16,013 nt of DNA from Desulfotignum sp. GTDB taxonomy: Bacteria > Desulfobacterota > Desulfobacteria > Desulfobacterales > Desulfobacteraceae. This document shows, piece after piece, positions 8,008-15,065 of the stretch. The notes under the pieces were generated by a model that saw only the letters and a program-made list of their open reading frames with translations, was not told the origin of the DNA and did no database searches. Position numbers and translations under genes: made by a program. Within the stretch, counting starts at the first letter, position 1. Every line of letters begins with the position of its first letter. The DNA lies in assembly GCA_021737445.1 (NCBI GenBank), contig JAIPDY010000053.1:1-16013 (forward strand), given 5' to 3'.

Positions 8008-8081
8008 TGGCTGGGTGACTAGGATTCGAACCTAGATTGACGGAGTCAGAGTCCGTAGTCCTGCCATTGGACGATCACCCA
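8008..8081 (-). tRNA. tRNA-Gln (anticodon CTG)
   Basis: The 74-base minus-strand cloverleaf folds perfectly: acceptor TGGGTGA/TCACCCA, D stem GTCC/GGAC, anticodon stem ACGGA/TCCGT, T stem CTAGG/CCTAG with loop TTCGAAT, discriminator G, and encoded CCA. The seven-base anticodon loop CTCTGAC places CTG at 8049-8047, reading CAG (Gln). The U1-A72 end pair is characteristic of bacterial tRNA-Gln and agrees with the anticodon. The variable region is only 4 bases. The gene stands alone with its own promoter and terminator, between the cyclase and larE, which both run the other way. Confidence 0.97.
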
Positions 8082-8101
8082 CCATGATTGAATGTCCGGG
8101 G

Positions 8102-8130
8102 TTTATACACCAAAGACCCAGATGTGTCAA
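8102..8130 (-). promoter_or_regulatory. Strong sigma-70-type promoter of tRNA-Gln
   Basis: The minus strand has TTGACA (8130-8125), a 17-base spacer and TATAAA (8107-8102), only one base away from full consensus. Transcription would begin near 8095, about 14 bases before the mature tRNA 5' end. It occupies the region just upstream of larE on the opposite strand. Confidence 0.85.
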
Positions 8131-8205
8131 GAATTTTCTGGGCATATGGCATCAACCCGGGCGAAGGTCCGGTCCCGGAACAATAAACCCGATAGTGAGG
8201 GGTGC

Positions 8206-9015
8206 ATGATGTGTGATAAAATACCGGAACTCAAAGCCGGGCTAAGGAACCTGAAAACCTCGGCAGTGGCGTTTTCCGGCGGAGTGGATTCAGCCTTTCT
8301 TCTGGCGTTGGCCGCCGGTTCCGGCCTGGAGCGCCTGATGGCAGTGACCGTGGATTCTGCATTTGTAACCAGAGCGGAGATCCGGCGGGCCCGGCAGGTG
8401 ACACAGGATCTGGGTGTTTCGCACCAGGTGTTGCAGGCAGATATCCTCAAGAGGTCAAAGGTGGTGAAAAACTCGCCTGAACGTTGCTATCATTGCAAAA
8501 CAGCCGTGTTCACCCTGATTCGGGAGGCTGCAAATAAGGCATGCATTTCTCATGTGCTGCACGGGGTGAACACCGATGACCTGGCGGATTTTCGGCCGGG
8601 TCTGAAAGCGGCAGAGGAATTGGGGTTTGAAGCCCCTCTTGCGGATGCAGGATTTTCCAAACAGCAGATCAGGGAGTGTTCAAAACAGATGGGGCTTGCT
8701 ACATGGGATCTGCCCTCCCAGTCCTGTCTGGCCACCCGGATTCCGTTTGGTGATCCCATCACCAGAGAAGCGCTTCTTCGCATTGAAAAGGCGGAATCTT
8801 TCATCAAATCCCTGGGTTTTGTCCATATACGGGTCCGGTGCCATGGCAAAATGGCCCGGATTGAAACCGATGAAGAATCCATTGTTCCCATTATGCGGGT
8901 GCGCCAGCAGATCTCAGCAGCCTTAAAACCCATGGGATTTGCTTTTGTGAGCATGGACATGGACGGATACCGGACCGGCAGCATGAATTATTTGCCGGAG
9001 ACAGATGAAAAATAA
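8206..9015 (+). CDS. larE: LarE-type ATP-dependent sacrificial sulfur transferase
   Basis: This 269-aa cytoplasmic protein of the LarE family is an N-type ATP pyrophosphatase-like enzyme that adenylates and then sulfurates the nicotinate-derived precursor (P2CMN) of the nickel-pincer nucleotide cofactor of lactate racemase. Visible signatures are the PP-loop SGGVDS (24-29), GVNTDDLADFRPG (120-132) and SQSCLATRIPFG (171-182), with C174 at the sulfur-donor position. The additional pair C94/C97 in RCYHCK, together with C174, suggests the three-cysteine class thought to hold a [4Fe-4S] cluster and recycle sulfur, rather than the single-cysteine sacrificial class. The start is ATG 8206 (or 8209), with GAGGGG just upstream; a longer frame back to 8092 would overlap the tRNA promoter and is unlikely. 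No larA, larB or larC is adjacent. Confidence 0.88.
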   Translation: MMCDKIPELKAGLRNLKTSAVAFSGGVDSAFLLALAAGSGLERLMAVTVDSAFVTRAEIRRARQVTQDLGVSHQVLQADILKRSKVVKNSPERCYHCKTAVFTLIREAANKACISHVLHGVNTDDLADFRPGLKAAEELGFEAPLADAGFSKQQIRECSKQMGLATWDLPSQSCLATRIPFGDPITREALLRIEKAESFIKSLGFVHIRVRCHGKMARIETDEESIVPIMRVRQQISAALKPMGFAFVSMDMDGYRTGSMNYLPETDEK

Positions 9016-9042
9016 GCGCAGCCCCAATGGCGGCTGCGCTTA
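9008..9042 (-). terminator. Intrinsic terminator of ndk; stem includes the larE stop codon
   Basis: A perfect 11-bp stem pairs TAAGCGCAGCC (9013-9023) with GGCTGCGCTTA (9032-9042) around an 8-base loop. On the minus strand it is followed by five T (9012-9008), so it terminates ndk. There is no T-run in the plus direction, but the hairpin could still mark the 3' end of larE RNA. The larE TAA is the first three bases of the stem. Confidence 0.85.
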
Positions 9043-9092
9043 CAGGGACAGGCGGGTGAACCGGGAATGCTGCCGGTCAGAGTCTGGCAGAC

Positions 9093-9512
9093 CTACCGGG
9101 CCTGGATTTCCAGGTTGTTGAAAAAGTAACCGATCTCAAAAGCAGCGGTCTGAGGGGCATCTGATCCATGCACCACATTTTTTTCAATGTCGGTGGCATA
9201 TTCGCGGCGGATGGTGCCTTCTTCAGCTTCCTTGAAATTGGTGGCACCCATGAGTTTGCGGTTTCTGGCAATGGCATCCTCACCTTCGAGCACCATCACC
9301 ACGATGGGGCCTGAAGTCATGAAATCGGTGAGGCTGTCAAAAAACGGGCGTTCCCTGTGGACCGCATAAAACCCCTGGGCCTGGGATTTGGTCAGCTGGA
9401 GCATTTTCATGGCGGCAATTTTGATGCCGGCGGTTTCAAAGCGTTTGATGACGTCACCAATGATATTTTTGGCAACCCCGTCCGGTTTGATAATGGACAA
9501 TGTTCTTTCCAC
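9093..9512 (-). CDS. ndk: Nucleoside diphosphate kinase
   Basis: This 139-aa cytoplasmic enzyme transfers the gamma-phosphate between nucleoside tri- and diphosphates through a phospho-histidine. The opening ERTLSIIKPDGVAKN is the family signature, with K9 the conserved active-site Lys. H115 in NVVHGSD is the phosphorylated histidine, and IARNRKLMGATN (81-92) carries the conserved Arg and nucleotide-binding residues. Length matches the usual 135-150. The segment IRREYATDIEKN departs slightly from the common RGDYGxDIGRN but keeps N112. The start codon is GTG (9512-9510), with AGGAA about 10 bases upstream. It is a single gene with its own terminator, divergent from rho and convergent with larE. 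Confidence 0.97.
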   Translation of the reverse strand: MERTLSIIKPDGVAKNIIGDVIKRFETAGIKIAAMKMLQLTKSQAQGFYAVHRERPFFDSLTDFMTSGPIVVMVLEGEDAIARNRKLMGATNFKEAEEGTIRREYATDIEKNVVHGSDAPQTAAFEIGYFFNNLEIQAR

Positions 9513-9568
9513 GGCTGATTTTTCCTTTCTTGATTGTTAAGGTATTGGCAAGACAGAGCCGAAGGGTG

Positions 9569-9595
9569 GTTATACAAATGGTTTGACCCTGTCAT
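9569..9595 (-). promoter_or_regulatory. Candidate ndk promoter (weak)
   Basis: The minus strand has ATGACA (9595-9590), 15 bases, then TATAAC (9574-9569). The boxes are good but the spacing is short. A second option is a perfect TATAAT -10 at 9646-9641 without a good -35. The real start site of ndk transcription cannot be chosen by eye. Confidence 0.3.
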
Positions 9596-9681
9596 GATAT
9601 GATCTGCTCAAAACAGGCGTGAAAAATATCATACCTGCGTATTATAAGTCAATATGATGGCCTGTTCCTGAAAAAGAATTC

Positions 9682-9710
9682 TTGACAAGAAAAAATTAAT
9701 GCACTATTAG
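9682..9710 (+). promoter_or_regulatory. Probable rho promoter
   Basis: TTGACA (9682-9687), a 17-base spacer, then TATTAG (9705-9710). Transcription would begin near 9717, giving rho a leader of about 170 bases, long enough for the autoregulation known for rho in other bacteria. Confidence 0.65.
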
Positions 9711-9844
9711 TCAGTAGTTATTCAAAATACCAGCCATACTGTTTGTTTTTCCACATTTGTTTTGAGATTATCAGACCATCGAAAGGTATCCTGTATAAAC
9801 AAAACCGATCCGTGCCAATGATTCTTGCCGGAAACATAAAAACC

Positions 9845-9889
9845 ATGCCGGAATACGAAAAATCAAAAAAAATTCGGGAGTGCGAATGA
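9845..9889 (+). CDS. Possible rho leader peptide, 14 codons
   Basis: ATG at 9845 opens a 14-codon frame encoding MPEYEKSKKIRECE; its TGA (9887-9889) overlaps the rho ATG (9886-9888) in an ATGA junction typical of translational coupling. The same frame has an upstream ATG at 9818, giving 24 codons. The ribosome site is weak (GGAA about 11 bases before 9845). E. coli rho also has a leader peptide gene (rhoL), but there is no sequence likeness. It may be chance. Confidence 0.25.
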   Translation: MPEYEKSKKIRECE

Positions 9890-11133
9890 ACCTTGTAGAG
9901 CTTAATAAAATGAAGATCAGTGAGCTGACCAAGCTTGCAAAAGAAAACAATATCAAAGGAATCGGCGGATTAAAAAAACAGGAACTGATTTTTGCACTGC
10001 TCCAGGCCAATATTGAAAAGACCGGTCAGGTATATGGGGAAGGCACCCTTGAGATTCTGCCGGACGGGTTTGGGTTCCTGCGGGCACCCGGCTACAATTA
10101 TCTGCCCGGTCCGGATGATATTTATGTGTCTCCCTCCCAGATCCGGCGCTTTAACCTGAGAACCGGTGATACCATCTCCGGCCAGGTGCGGCAGCCCAAG
10201 GAATCAGAAAGATATTTTGCCCTGCTAAAGGTGGAAGCGGTTAATTTCCAGAGCCCGGAAATGGCGGCTGAAACCATTCTGTTTGACAACCTGCTGCCGT
10301 TGTATCCGGAACGGAAAATGAACCTTGAGGCGGAATCAGATAATTTTTCCATGCGGGTCATTGACCTGATGTCACCCATCGGATTCGGCCAGAGAGGGCT
10401 GATCGTTTCCCCGCCCAAGGCCGGTAAGACCATGCTTCTCCAGAATATTGCCAATTCCATGATCAAGGGCCATAAAAATATCGTTCCCATGATCCTTCTC
10501 ATCGACGAACGGCCTGAAGAGGTAACGGACATGGCCCGGTCCGTGGATGCGGAAGTGATCAGTTCCACCTTTGATGAACCGGCGGAACGCCATGTGCAGG
10601 TGGCGGAAATGGTGATTGAAAAAGCCAAGAGAATTGTGGAGCAGGGCCATGATGTCGTCATTCTTTTAGACTCCATCACCCGCCTGGCCCGAGCCTATAA
10701 TGCGGTTATGCCCCCGTCAGGAAAAATTTTGTCCGGCGGCGTGGACTCCAATGCCCTGGATCGGCCCAAACGGTTTTTCGGCGCGGCCCGGAATATTGAA
10801 GACGGCGGCAGCCTGACCATAATCGCCACCGCACTGGTGGAAACCGGCAGCAGAATGGATGAGGTGATCTTTGAAGAGTTCAAGGGCACCGGCAACATGG
10901 AGCTGGTCCTGGATAGAAAACTGTCAGACAAGCGGGTGTTTCCCGCCATTGACATAAACAGATCCGGCACCCGAAAAGAGGAACTGCTCCTGGATCCCAT
11001 GACATTGAACCGGGTATGGATATTGAGAAAACTGCTGTCCAGTCTAAATTCTGTGGACAGCATGCAGTTTTTACTTGAAAAAATGCAGGGAACAAAGGAT
11101 AATAAAGAGTTTCTTGAATTGATGAATTCTTGA
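9886..11133 (+). CDS. rho: Transcription termination factor Rho
   Basis: This 415-aa hexameric RNA helicase terminates transcription. The N-terminal helical domain (1-45, MNLVELNKMKISELTKLAKENN) precedes the cold-shock-like primary RNA-binding domain (about 48-120), with DGFGFLR, GPDDIYVSPSQIRRFNLRTGD and ERYFALLKVE almost as in E. coli. The ATPase domain has Walker A PPKAGKT (176-182, K181) and Walker B VILLDSITR (D262). SGGVDSNALDRPKRFFGAARN carries the secondary RNA-binding Q/R-loop region. There is no large insertion. The start ATG 9886 has GGGAG 5 bases upstream; GTG 9880 lies inside that site. Termination at 11133 is followed by no clear terminator hairpin, so read-through into rpmE, 69 bases later, is likely. 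Confidence 0.99.
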   Translation: MNLVELNKMKISELTKLAKENNIKGIGGLKKQELIFALLQANIEKTGQVYGEGTLEILPDGFGFLRAPGYNYLPGPDDIYVSPSQIRRFNLRTGDTISGQVRQPKESERYFALLKVEAVNFQSPEMAAETILFDNLLPLYPERKMNLEAESDNFSMRVIDLMSPIGFGQRGLIVSPPKAGKTMLLQNIANSMIKGHKNIVPMILLIDERPEEVTDMARSVDAEVISSTFDEPAERHVQVAEMVIEKAKRIVEQGHDVVILLDSITRLARAYNAVMPPSGKILSGGVDSNALDRPKRFFGAARNIEDGGSLTIIATALVETGSRMDEVIFEEFKGTGNMELVLDRKLSDKRVFPAIDINRSGTRKEELLLDPMTLNRVWILRKLLSSLNSVDSMQFLLEKMQGTKDNKEFLELMNS

Positions 11134-11202
11134 GCCCAATTTTTTTTATGAATCAAATGCCTTGTGTCAAAAGGCAGATGTTGTAAGGAGCAATGAGGAA
11201 AA

Positions 11203-11421
11203 ATGAAAAAAGACATACACCCGAAATATGCAAAAACCACCGCCACCTGTGCGTGCGGTGCCAGCTTTGAAGTGGGTTCCACCAAAGAGAATATCAAGGT
11301 GGAAATCTGTTCCAGCTGCCATCCGTTTTTTACCGGAAAACAGAAACTGGTGGATTCAGCAGGACGTATAGACCGGTTTAAAAGAAAATATGCCAACTTT
11401 GATGCAACCAAACTGGTTTAA
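11203..11421 (+). CDS. rpmE: Ribosomal protein bL31, zinc-binding form
   Basis: This 72-aa large-subunit protein sits at the intersubunit bridge. MKKDIHPKY is the standard opening. C16, C18 (CAC), C36 and C39 (CSSC) form the zinc site of the C+ type, in contrast to the zinc-free paralogue that replaces it in zinc starvation. FFTGKQKLVDSAGRIDRFKRKY is the family's C-terminal signature. GAGGAAAA directly precedes the ATG and AAGGAG lies further up. It lies between rho and prfA, an order common in deltaproteobacteria and Firmicutes. Confidence 0.97.
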   Translation: MKKDIHPKYAKTTATCACGASFEVGSTKENIKVEICSSCHPFFTGKQKLVDSAGRIDRFKRKYANFDATKLV

Positions 11422-11446
11422 TCTTTATATCATTGGAATCTTGCAA

Positions 11447-11474
11447 AAAGGGGGTTGCCATGGGCACCCCTTTT
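11447..11474 (+). terminator. Hairpin between rpmE and prfA (terminator or attenuator)
   Basis: AAAGGGGG (11447-11454) and TGCC (11456-11459) pair with GGCA (11463-11466), CCCC (11467-11470) and TTTT, with one bulged T and a 3-base loop, about 12 bp. The T-run forms part of the stem and is followed by GGATTTT, so termination is likely partial. The hairpin ends 13 bases before the prfA ATG. Confidence 0.45.
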
Positions 11475-11487
11475 GGATTTTCAAGCC

Positions 11488-12561
11488 ATGATTGAAAAAT
11501 TAAAAGGCATTGAAGAACGGTATGTAAAACTGGAGCACCTCCTGAGTGATCCTGAGGTGATCAAAGACCAGCAAAAATACCAGAAATATGTTAAGGAGCA
11601 CGGGGAACTCAACCGGATTGTTCCGGTTTTCAGAAACTATGAAGGGGTTCTGTCCCAGCTTGCAGAAGCCCGGGATCTGCTCAAGGATTCTGATCCGGAG
11701 ATCCGGGCCATGGCCAGAGAAGAGATAGCCGCCCTGGAAAAAAAAGCGGAAACCCTGACATCAAAGCTCAATTTGTTGCTGATGCCCAAAGATCCCAGGG
11801 ATGACAAAAATGTGATTCTGGAGATCCGGGCCGGCACCGGCGGAGAAGAGGCCGGCATCTTTGCCGGAGATCTTTTCCGCATGTATTCCAGGTATGCTGA
11901 GAATAAAAACTGGAAAACTGATATCATTGAGAAGAATGATTCCAGTGCCGGCGGCTTCAAGGAGATCGTCTGCCTGGTCCAGGGCAGGGGGGCATTTGGT
12001 GCATTCAAATATGAAAGCGGCACCCACCGGGTGCAGCGGGTGCCTGAAACCGAAACCCAGGGACGGATTCACACCTCTGCTGTGACTGTGGCGGTACTGC
12101 CTGAAGCTGAAGATATTGATATTGAAATCAATCCGGCAGATATCAAAGTGGATGTGTTCCGGGCCTCAGGCCCCGGGGGTCAGTCTGTGAACACCACCGA
12201 TTCTGCTGTCAGGGTGACCCATGTACCCACCGGTGTGGTAGCCACCTGCCAGGATGAAAAATCCCAGCACAAAAACAAGGCCAAAGCCCTTAACGTTCTT
12301 AAATCCCGGATACTGGATGCCAGGGTAAGAGAAGAGGATGCCAGGCGGGCCGCTGACCGCAAAGGTCAGGTGGGAACCGGGGACAGAAGCGGCCGCATCC
12401 GGACCTATAATTTCCCCCAGGGCCGGATGACAGACCACCGCATCGGACTGACCCTGTATAAACTGGACAGCATCATGGAGGGCGATATTCAGGGTATTGT
12501 CGATGAATTAAAAACCTATCACCAGGCCCAGGCCTTACAGGACAGCCACACCTTTGCGTAA
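11488..12561 (+). CDS. prfA: Peptide chain release factor 1
   Basis: This 357-aa class I release factor reads UAA and UAG and releases the nascent chain. The N-terminal coiled helices begin MIEKLKGIEERYVKLEHLLSDP. The stop-codon recognition tripeptide is PET (186-188) in RVPETETQGRIHTSA; the P-x-T form rather than SPF identifies RF1 and not RF2. The catalytic GGQ is at 230-232 in SGPGGQSVNTTDSAVR. The C-terminal segment GDRSGRIRTYNFPQGRMTDHRIG is typical. ATG 11488 matches the family start; the frame extends upstream to TTG 11455, but that stretch is the hairpin between rpmE and prfA. The ribosome site is weak (GGA 10 bases before). Its stop overlaps the prmC start. Confidence 0.98.
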   Translation: MIEKLKGIEERYVKLEHLLSDPEVIKDQQKYQKYVKEHGELNRIVPVFRNYEGVLSQLAEARDLLKDSDPEIRAMAREEIAALEKKAETLTSKLNLLLMPKDPRDDKNVILEIRAGTGGEEAGIFAGDLFRMYSRYAENKNWKTDIIEKNDSSAGGFKEIVCLVQGRGAFGAFKYESGTHRVQRVPETETQGRIHTSAVTVAVLPEAEDIDIEINPADIKVDVFRASGPGGQSVNTTDSAVRVTHVPTGVVATCQDEKSQHKNKAKALNVLKSRILDARVREEDARRAADRKGQVGTGDRSGRIRTYNFPQGRMTDHRIGLTLYKLDSIMEGDIQGIVDELKTYHQAQALQDSHTFA

Positions 12562-13424
12562 TGGAATGGACTGTTTTCAAGCTGATATCCTGGACCCAAA
12601 CCTATTTTACCAGGCACAAAATTGACAGCCCCCGTCTGACCGCTGAAATTCTGCTGGGGTTCTGCCTGGGGGTGCGGCGCCTGGACCTGTATCTTCAGCA
12701 CGACCGCCCTCTGGAAAAAGAGGAACTGACCAGGTTCAAGTCGTTGATTAAACGGCGCAAAAACCGGGAACCCGTGGCCTATATCACAGGAGAAAAAGCT
12801 TTTTTTGAATCCAGTTTCCAGGTGGGTCCCGGTGTGCTCATCCCCCGGCCGGATACAGAAACCCTGGTGACAACCACACTTGAAATTCTGGACCGGGAAC
12901 CAGGCCGTCCCAAAACCGTTCTGGAACTGGGGGTCGGTTCCGGTGCCATTGTGGTGTCTCTGGCAAAATCACGGCCCTGCAACCGGTTTTTCGCCGGCGA
13001 TATTTCAGGGGCAGCCCTGGATATGGCCCGGAAAAATGCCTGCCGTGCAGGGGCGTTGGATATCCATTTTTTTAAGGGGTCCTGGCTTGATCCTTTGAAC
13101 CCCCGTCCTTTTTTTGATGTCATTGTGTCCAATCCCCCTTATATTCCCACCAGCGATATTACCGGCCTGGCTCCGGAGATAAAAAACCATGAACCGGTGA
13201 CAGCCCTTGACGGAGGAGATGATGGCCTGGACAGCATCCGGGATATCATGGCAGGTGCCTGTGATCACCTTGTGCCCGGCGGTCACCTTGTTCTGGAAAT
13301 GGGGTTTGATCAGAAGGACGGGGTAACCGCAGCTGCACAGAGCTGCACGGCATATGGCGGCATGGTATTTATACAGGACCTGGCAGGGCACGACCGGGTA
13401 GTGCATCTTGAAAAAAAAAATTGA
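12561..13424 (+). CDS. prmC: Release factor glutamine methyltransferase
   Basis: This 287-aa SAM-dependent enzyme N5-methylates the glutamine of the GGQ motif in RF1 and RF2, raising release activity. An N-terminal helical domain (about 1-80) is followed by the conserved REPVAYITGEKAFF and VGPGVLIPRPDTE. The SAM site is LELGVGSGA (121-129) and the catalytic NPPY is at 191-194. The gene begins on the last base of the prfA TAA (TAATG), so it is translationally coupled to its own substrate's gene. Length matches the family. It ends in a run of Lys codons. There is no clear terminator after the TGA. Confidence 0.97.
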   Translation: MEWTVFKLISWTQTYFTRHKIDSPRLTAEILLGFCLGVRRLDLYLQHDRPLEKEELTRFKSLIKRRKNREPVAYITGEKAFFESSFQVGPGVLIPRPDTETLVTTTLEILDREPGRPKTVLELGVGSGAIVVSLAKSRPCNRFFAGDISGAALDMARKNACRAGALDIHFFKGSWLDPLNPRPFFDVIVSNPPYIPTSDITGLAPEIKNHEPVTALDGGDDGLDSIRDIMAGACDHLVPGGHLVLEMGFDQKDGVTAAAQSCTAYGGMVFIQDLAGHDRVVHLEKKN

Positions 13425-13428
13425 TTAA

Positions 13429-13458
13429 TTGACCAGTCTTTGATATATACGATAGGAT
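13429..13458 (+). promoter_or_regulatory. Possible promoter of the rpsB-tsf-pyrH-frr genes
   Basis: TTGACC (13429-13434) is followed after 18 bases by TAGGAT (13453-13458), 5 bases after the prmC stop. Transcription would start near 13465, giving rpsB a leader of about 114 bases. Both boxes are slightly off consensus. Confidence 0.45.
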
Positions 13459-13464
13459 TTTGTC

Positions 13465-13578
13465 AGAATGAATAAAACACACACCCATGGACCTGGTATC
13501 GGGTGCTTTTCACAAAGTTGATTTCCGGGAATGAAATGGGTGAAGGAAAACAAAACCATTAGATGATTTGGAGAACAA
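13465..13578 (+). promoter_or_regulatory. rpsB leader with alternative pairings
   Basis: CACCCAT (13482-13488) can pair either with GGGTG (13501-13505), which is followed by CTTTT, or with ATGGGTG (13536-13542), a perfect 7-bp match nearer the gene. The two are mutually exclusive. S2 is known to repress its own mRNA leader in other proteobacteria, so this may be such a switch; no match to a known S2 leader motif could be tested. Confidence 0.3.
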
Positions 13579-14436
13579 ATGTCTTACATTACCATCAGAG
13601 AACTGCTCGAAGCAGGTGTGCATTTCGGACACCAGACCAAACGCTGGAACCCCAAGATGAAAAAGTATATTTTCGGGGCCAGAAACGGAATTTATATCAT
13701 TGACCTGCAGCAGACCGTCAAACTGTTCAGACAGGCCCATGACTTTATCAAGGGCATTGCGGCAGAAGGCAAGGATATAATGTTTGTGGGGACCAAAAAA
13801 CAGGCATCAGAAGCTATCTATGAAGAAGCCAACCGGGCTGAGATGTTTTATGTTGAAAACCGGTGGCTGGGTGGTATGCTCACCAATTTTCAGACCATCA
13901 AGAACAACATCAACCGGTTTCATTTTTTAAATTCCATTGAAAATGACGGCACCCTTGAAAACTATCCCAAAAAAGAGCAGTCCAAAATGCTCAAGGAAAA
14001 AGAAAAACTGGAGTTTGCCATCGGCGGCATCAGCAACATGAAACGGCTGCCTTCCGCTATTTTCATTATTGATCCCAAAAATGAAGCCATTGCGGTAAAA
14101 GAGGGCAAACGCCTGGGTATTCCCATTGTGGCGGTGGTGGATACCAACTGCGACCCGGATGATATTGACTATGTGATCCCAGGCAATGATGATGCCATCA
14201 GGTCGATCCGCCTGTTTGCCTCCCGCATTTCAGATGCCTGCATTGAAGGCCGGCAGATCTATGAAGAAAAAATGCAGGCCCAGGCTGATGGCGACAGAAA
14301 AGATGATACAGAAACAGGGGACCAGAAAATCGCCATTGAAGTGGTATCTGACGGTACTGACGGGCCGGTTGTGGAAAAGATCAAACGGAAAACGACACCT
14401 GCGGCACCTGTTGAAGAAACAATTGAAACTGAATAA
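13579..14436 (+). CDS. rpsB: Ribosomal protein uS2
   Basis: This 285-aa small-subunit protein opens MSYITIRELLEAGVHFGHQTKRWNPKM, the family signature with the HFGHQ motif. FVGTKKQA, YVENRWLGGMLTNF and IPIVAVVDTNCDPDDIDYVIPGNDDAIRSI, all family landmarks, follow. The last 40 residues or so are an acidic and lysine-rich tail (GDRKDDTETGDQ...), longer than E. coli S2 (241 aa) and probably disordered. GGAG lies 6 bases before the ATG. It leads tsf with a gap of 27 bases. Confidence 0.98.
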   Translation: MSYITIRELLEAGVHFGHQTKRWNPKMKKYIFGARNGIYIIDLQQTVKLFRQAHDFIKGIAAEGKDIMFVGTKKQASEAIYEEANRAEMFYVENRWLGGMLTNFQTIKNNINRFHFLNSIENDGTLENYPKKEQSKMLKEKEKLEFAIGGISNMKRLPSAIFIIDPKNEAIAVKEGKRLGIPIVAVVDTNCDPDDIDYVIPGNDDAIRSIRLFASRISDACIEGRQIYEEKMQAQADGDRKDDTETGDQKIAIEVVSDGTDGPVVEKIKRKTTPAAPVEETIETE

Positions 14437-14463
14437 CGACAATTTAAGAGGAGCAATATAAAA

Positions 14464-15060
14464 ATGGCTGACATTTCCGCAGCAATGGTAAAGGAACTCC
14501 GTGAAGCAACCGGGTCCGGTATAATGGATTGTAAACGGGTACTTGCCGAAGCAGACGGCAACATGGAAAAGGCGATTGACCTTTTACGCAAAAAAGGTCT
14601 GGCCAAGGCTGCCAAACGGGCCGGGCGCTCCACCTCGGAAGGCATTATCTATTCTTACATCCATACCGGCGCCAAACTGGGCGTGCTGGTTGAAATAAAC
14701 TGCGAATCCGATTTTGTGGCAAAAACCGATGATTTTGTGGAGTTTGCCAAAAATATTGCCATGCATATTGCTGCTGCCAACCCTGCCGGCCTGACCCCGG
14801 CGGATGTGGACAGCAGCGTGGTGGAAAAAGAACGTGAGATCTTCAGAGCCCAGATGCAAGAAGAGGGCAAGCCTGAAAATATCATTGACAAGATTGTTGA
14901 CGGCAAGGTGGAAAAATTCTACAAAGAGGTCTGCCTGATGAGCCAGCAGTATGTTAAAGACCCCCAGAAGACTATTGAAGATGTTGTAAAAGAAACCATC
15001 GGCAAGATCGGTGAAAATATTCAGATCAGAAGATTTGCACGCTTCCAGATAGGAGAATAA
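14464..15060 (+). CDS. tsf: Elongation factor Ts, short form
   Basis: This 198-aa guanine nucleotide exchange factor regenerates EF-Tu-GTP. The N-terminal UBA-like domain (about 1-55) shows MVKELREATGSGIMDCKRVL and KAIDLLRKKGLAKAAKRAGR. INCESDFVAKTDDF (about 78-91) is the EF-Tu contact region. At 198 residues it is the compact type, like Thermus thermophilus EF-Ts (about 196) and unlike E. coli (283), lacking one half of the duplicated core and the coiled-coil insertion; the compact type is known to act as a dimer in Thermus. GAGGAG is about 9-11 bases upstream. The gap to pyrH is only 5 bases. Confidence 0.97.
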   Translation: MADISAAMVKELREATGSGIMDCKRVLAEADGNMEKAIDLLRKKGLAKAAKRAGRSTSEGIIYSYIHTGAKLGVLVEINCESDFVAKTDDFVEFAKNIAMHIAAANPAGLTPADVDSSVVEKEREIFRAQMQEEGKPENIIDKIVDGKVEKFYKEVCLMSQQYVKDPQKTIEDVVKETIGKIGENIQIRRFARFQIGE

Positions 15061-15065
15061 ATATC

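Larger units (their letters stand above)
9513..9880. other. Divergent ndk-rho control region
   Basis: This stretch of about 370 bases is AT-rich and holds no full-length gene. I see a strong rho promoter, weak ndk promoter candidates and a possible rho leader peptide, each listed separately. There are two inverted repeats: AACAGGC (9612-9618) with GCCTGTT (9660-9666), and ATGATAT (9594-9600) with ATATCAT (9626-9632). Their spacing (41 and 25 bases) makes operator or RNA-hairpin roles unclear. Confidence 0.5.

Noticed and set aside
8092..8205. N-terminal extension of larE
   Set aside because: The extra 38 codons overlap the tRNA-Gln promoter, lack a ribosome site and do not look like the LarE start; the ATG at 8206 has GAGGGG upstream.
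11158..11176. TGCCTT/AAGGCA hairpin between rho and rpmE as a rho terminator
   Set aside because: The stem is only 6 bp and no T-run follows; the T-run near 11140 comes before it, so it cannot act as an intrinsic terminator.
10695..11411. Minus-strand open frame of 238 codons opposite rho and rpmE
   Set aside because: It lies wholly opposite highly conserved rho and rpmE coding sequence, shows no recognisable domain, and its codons are the mirror of those genes.
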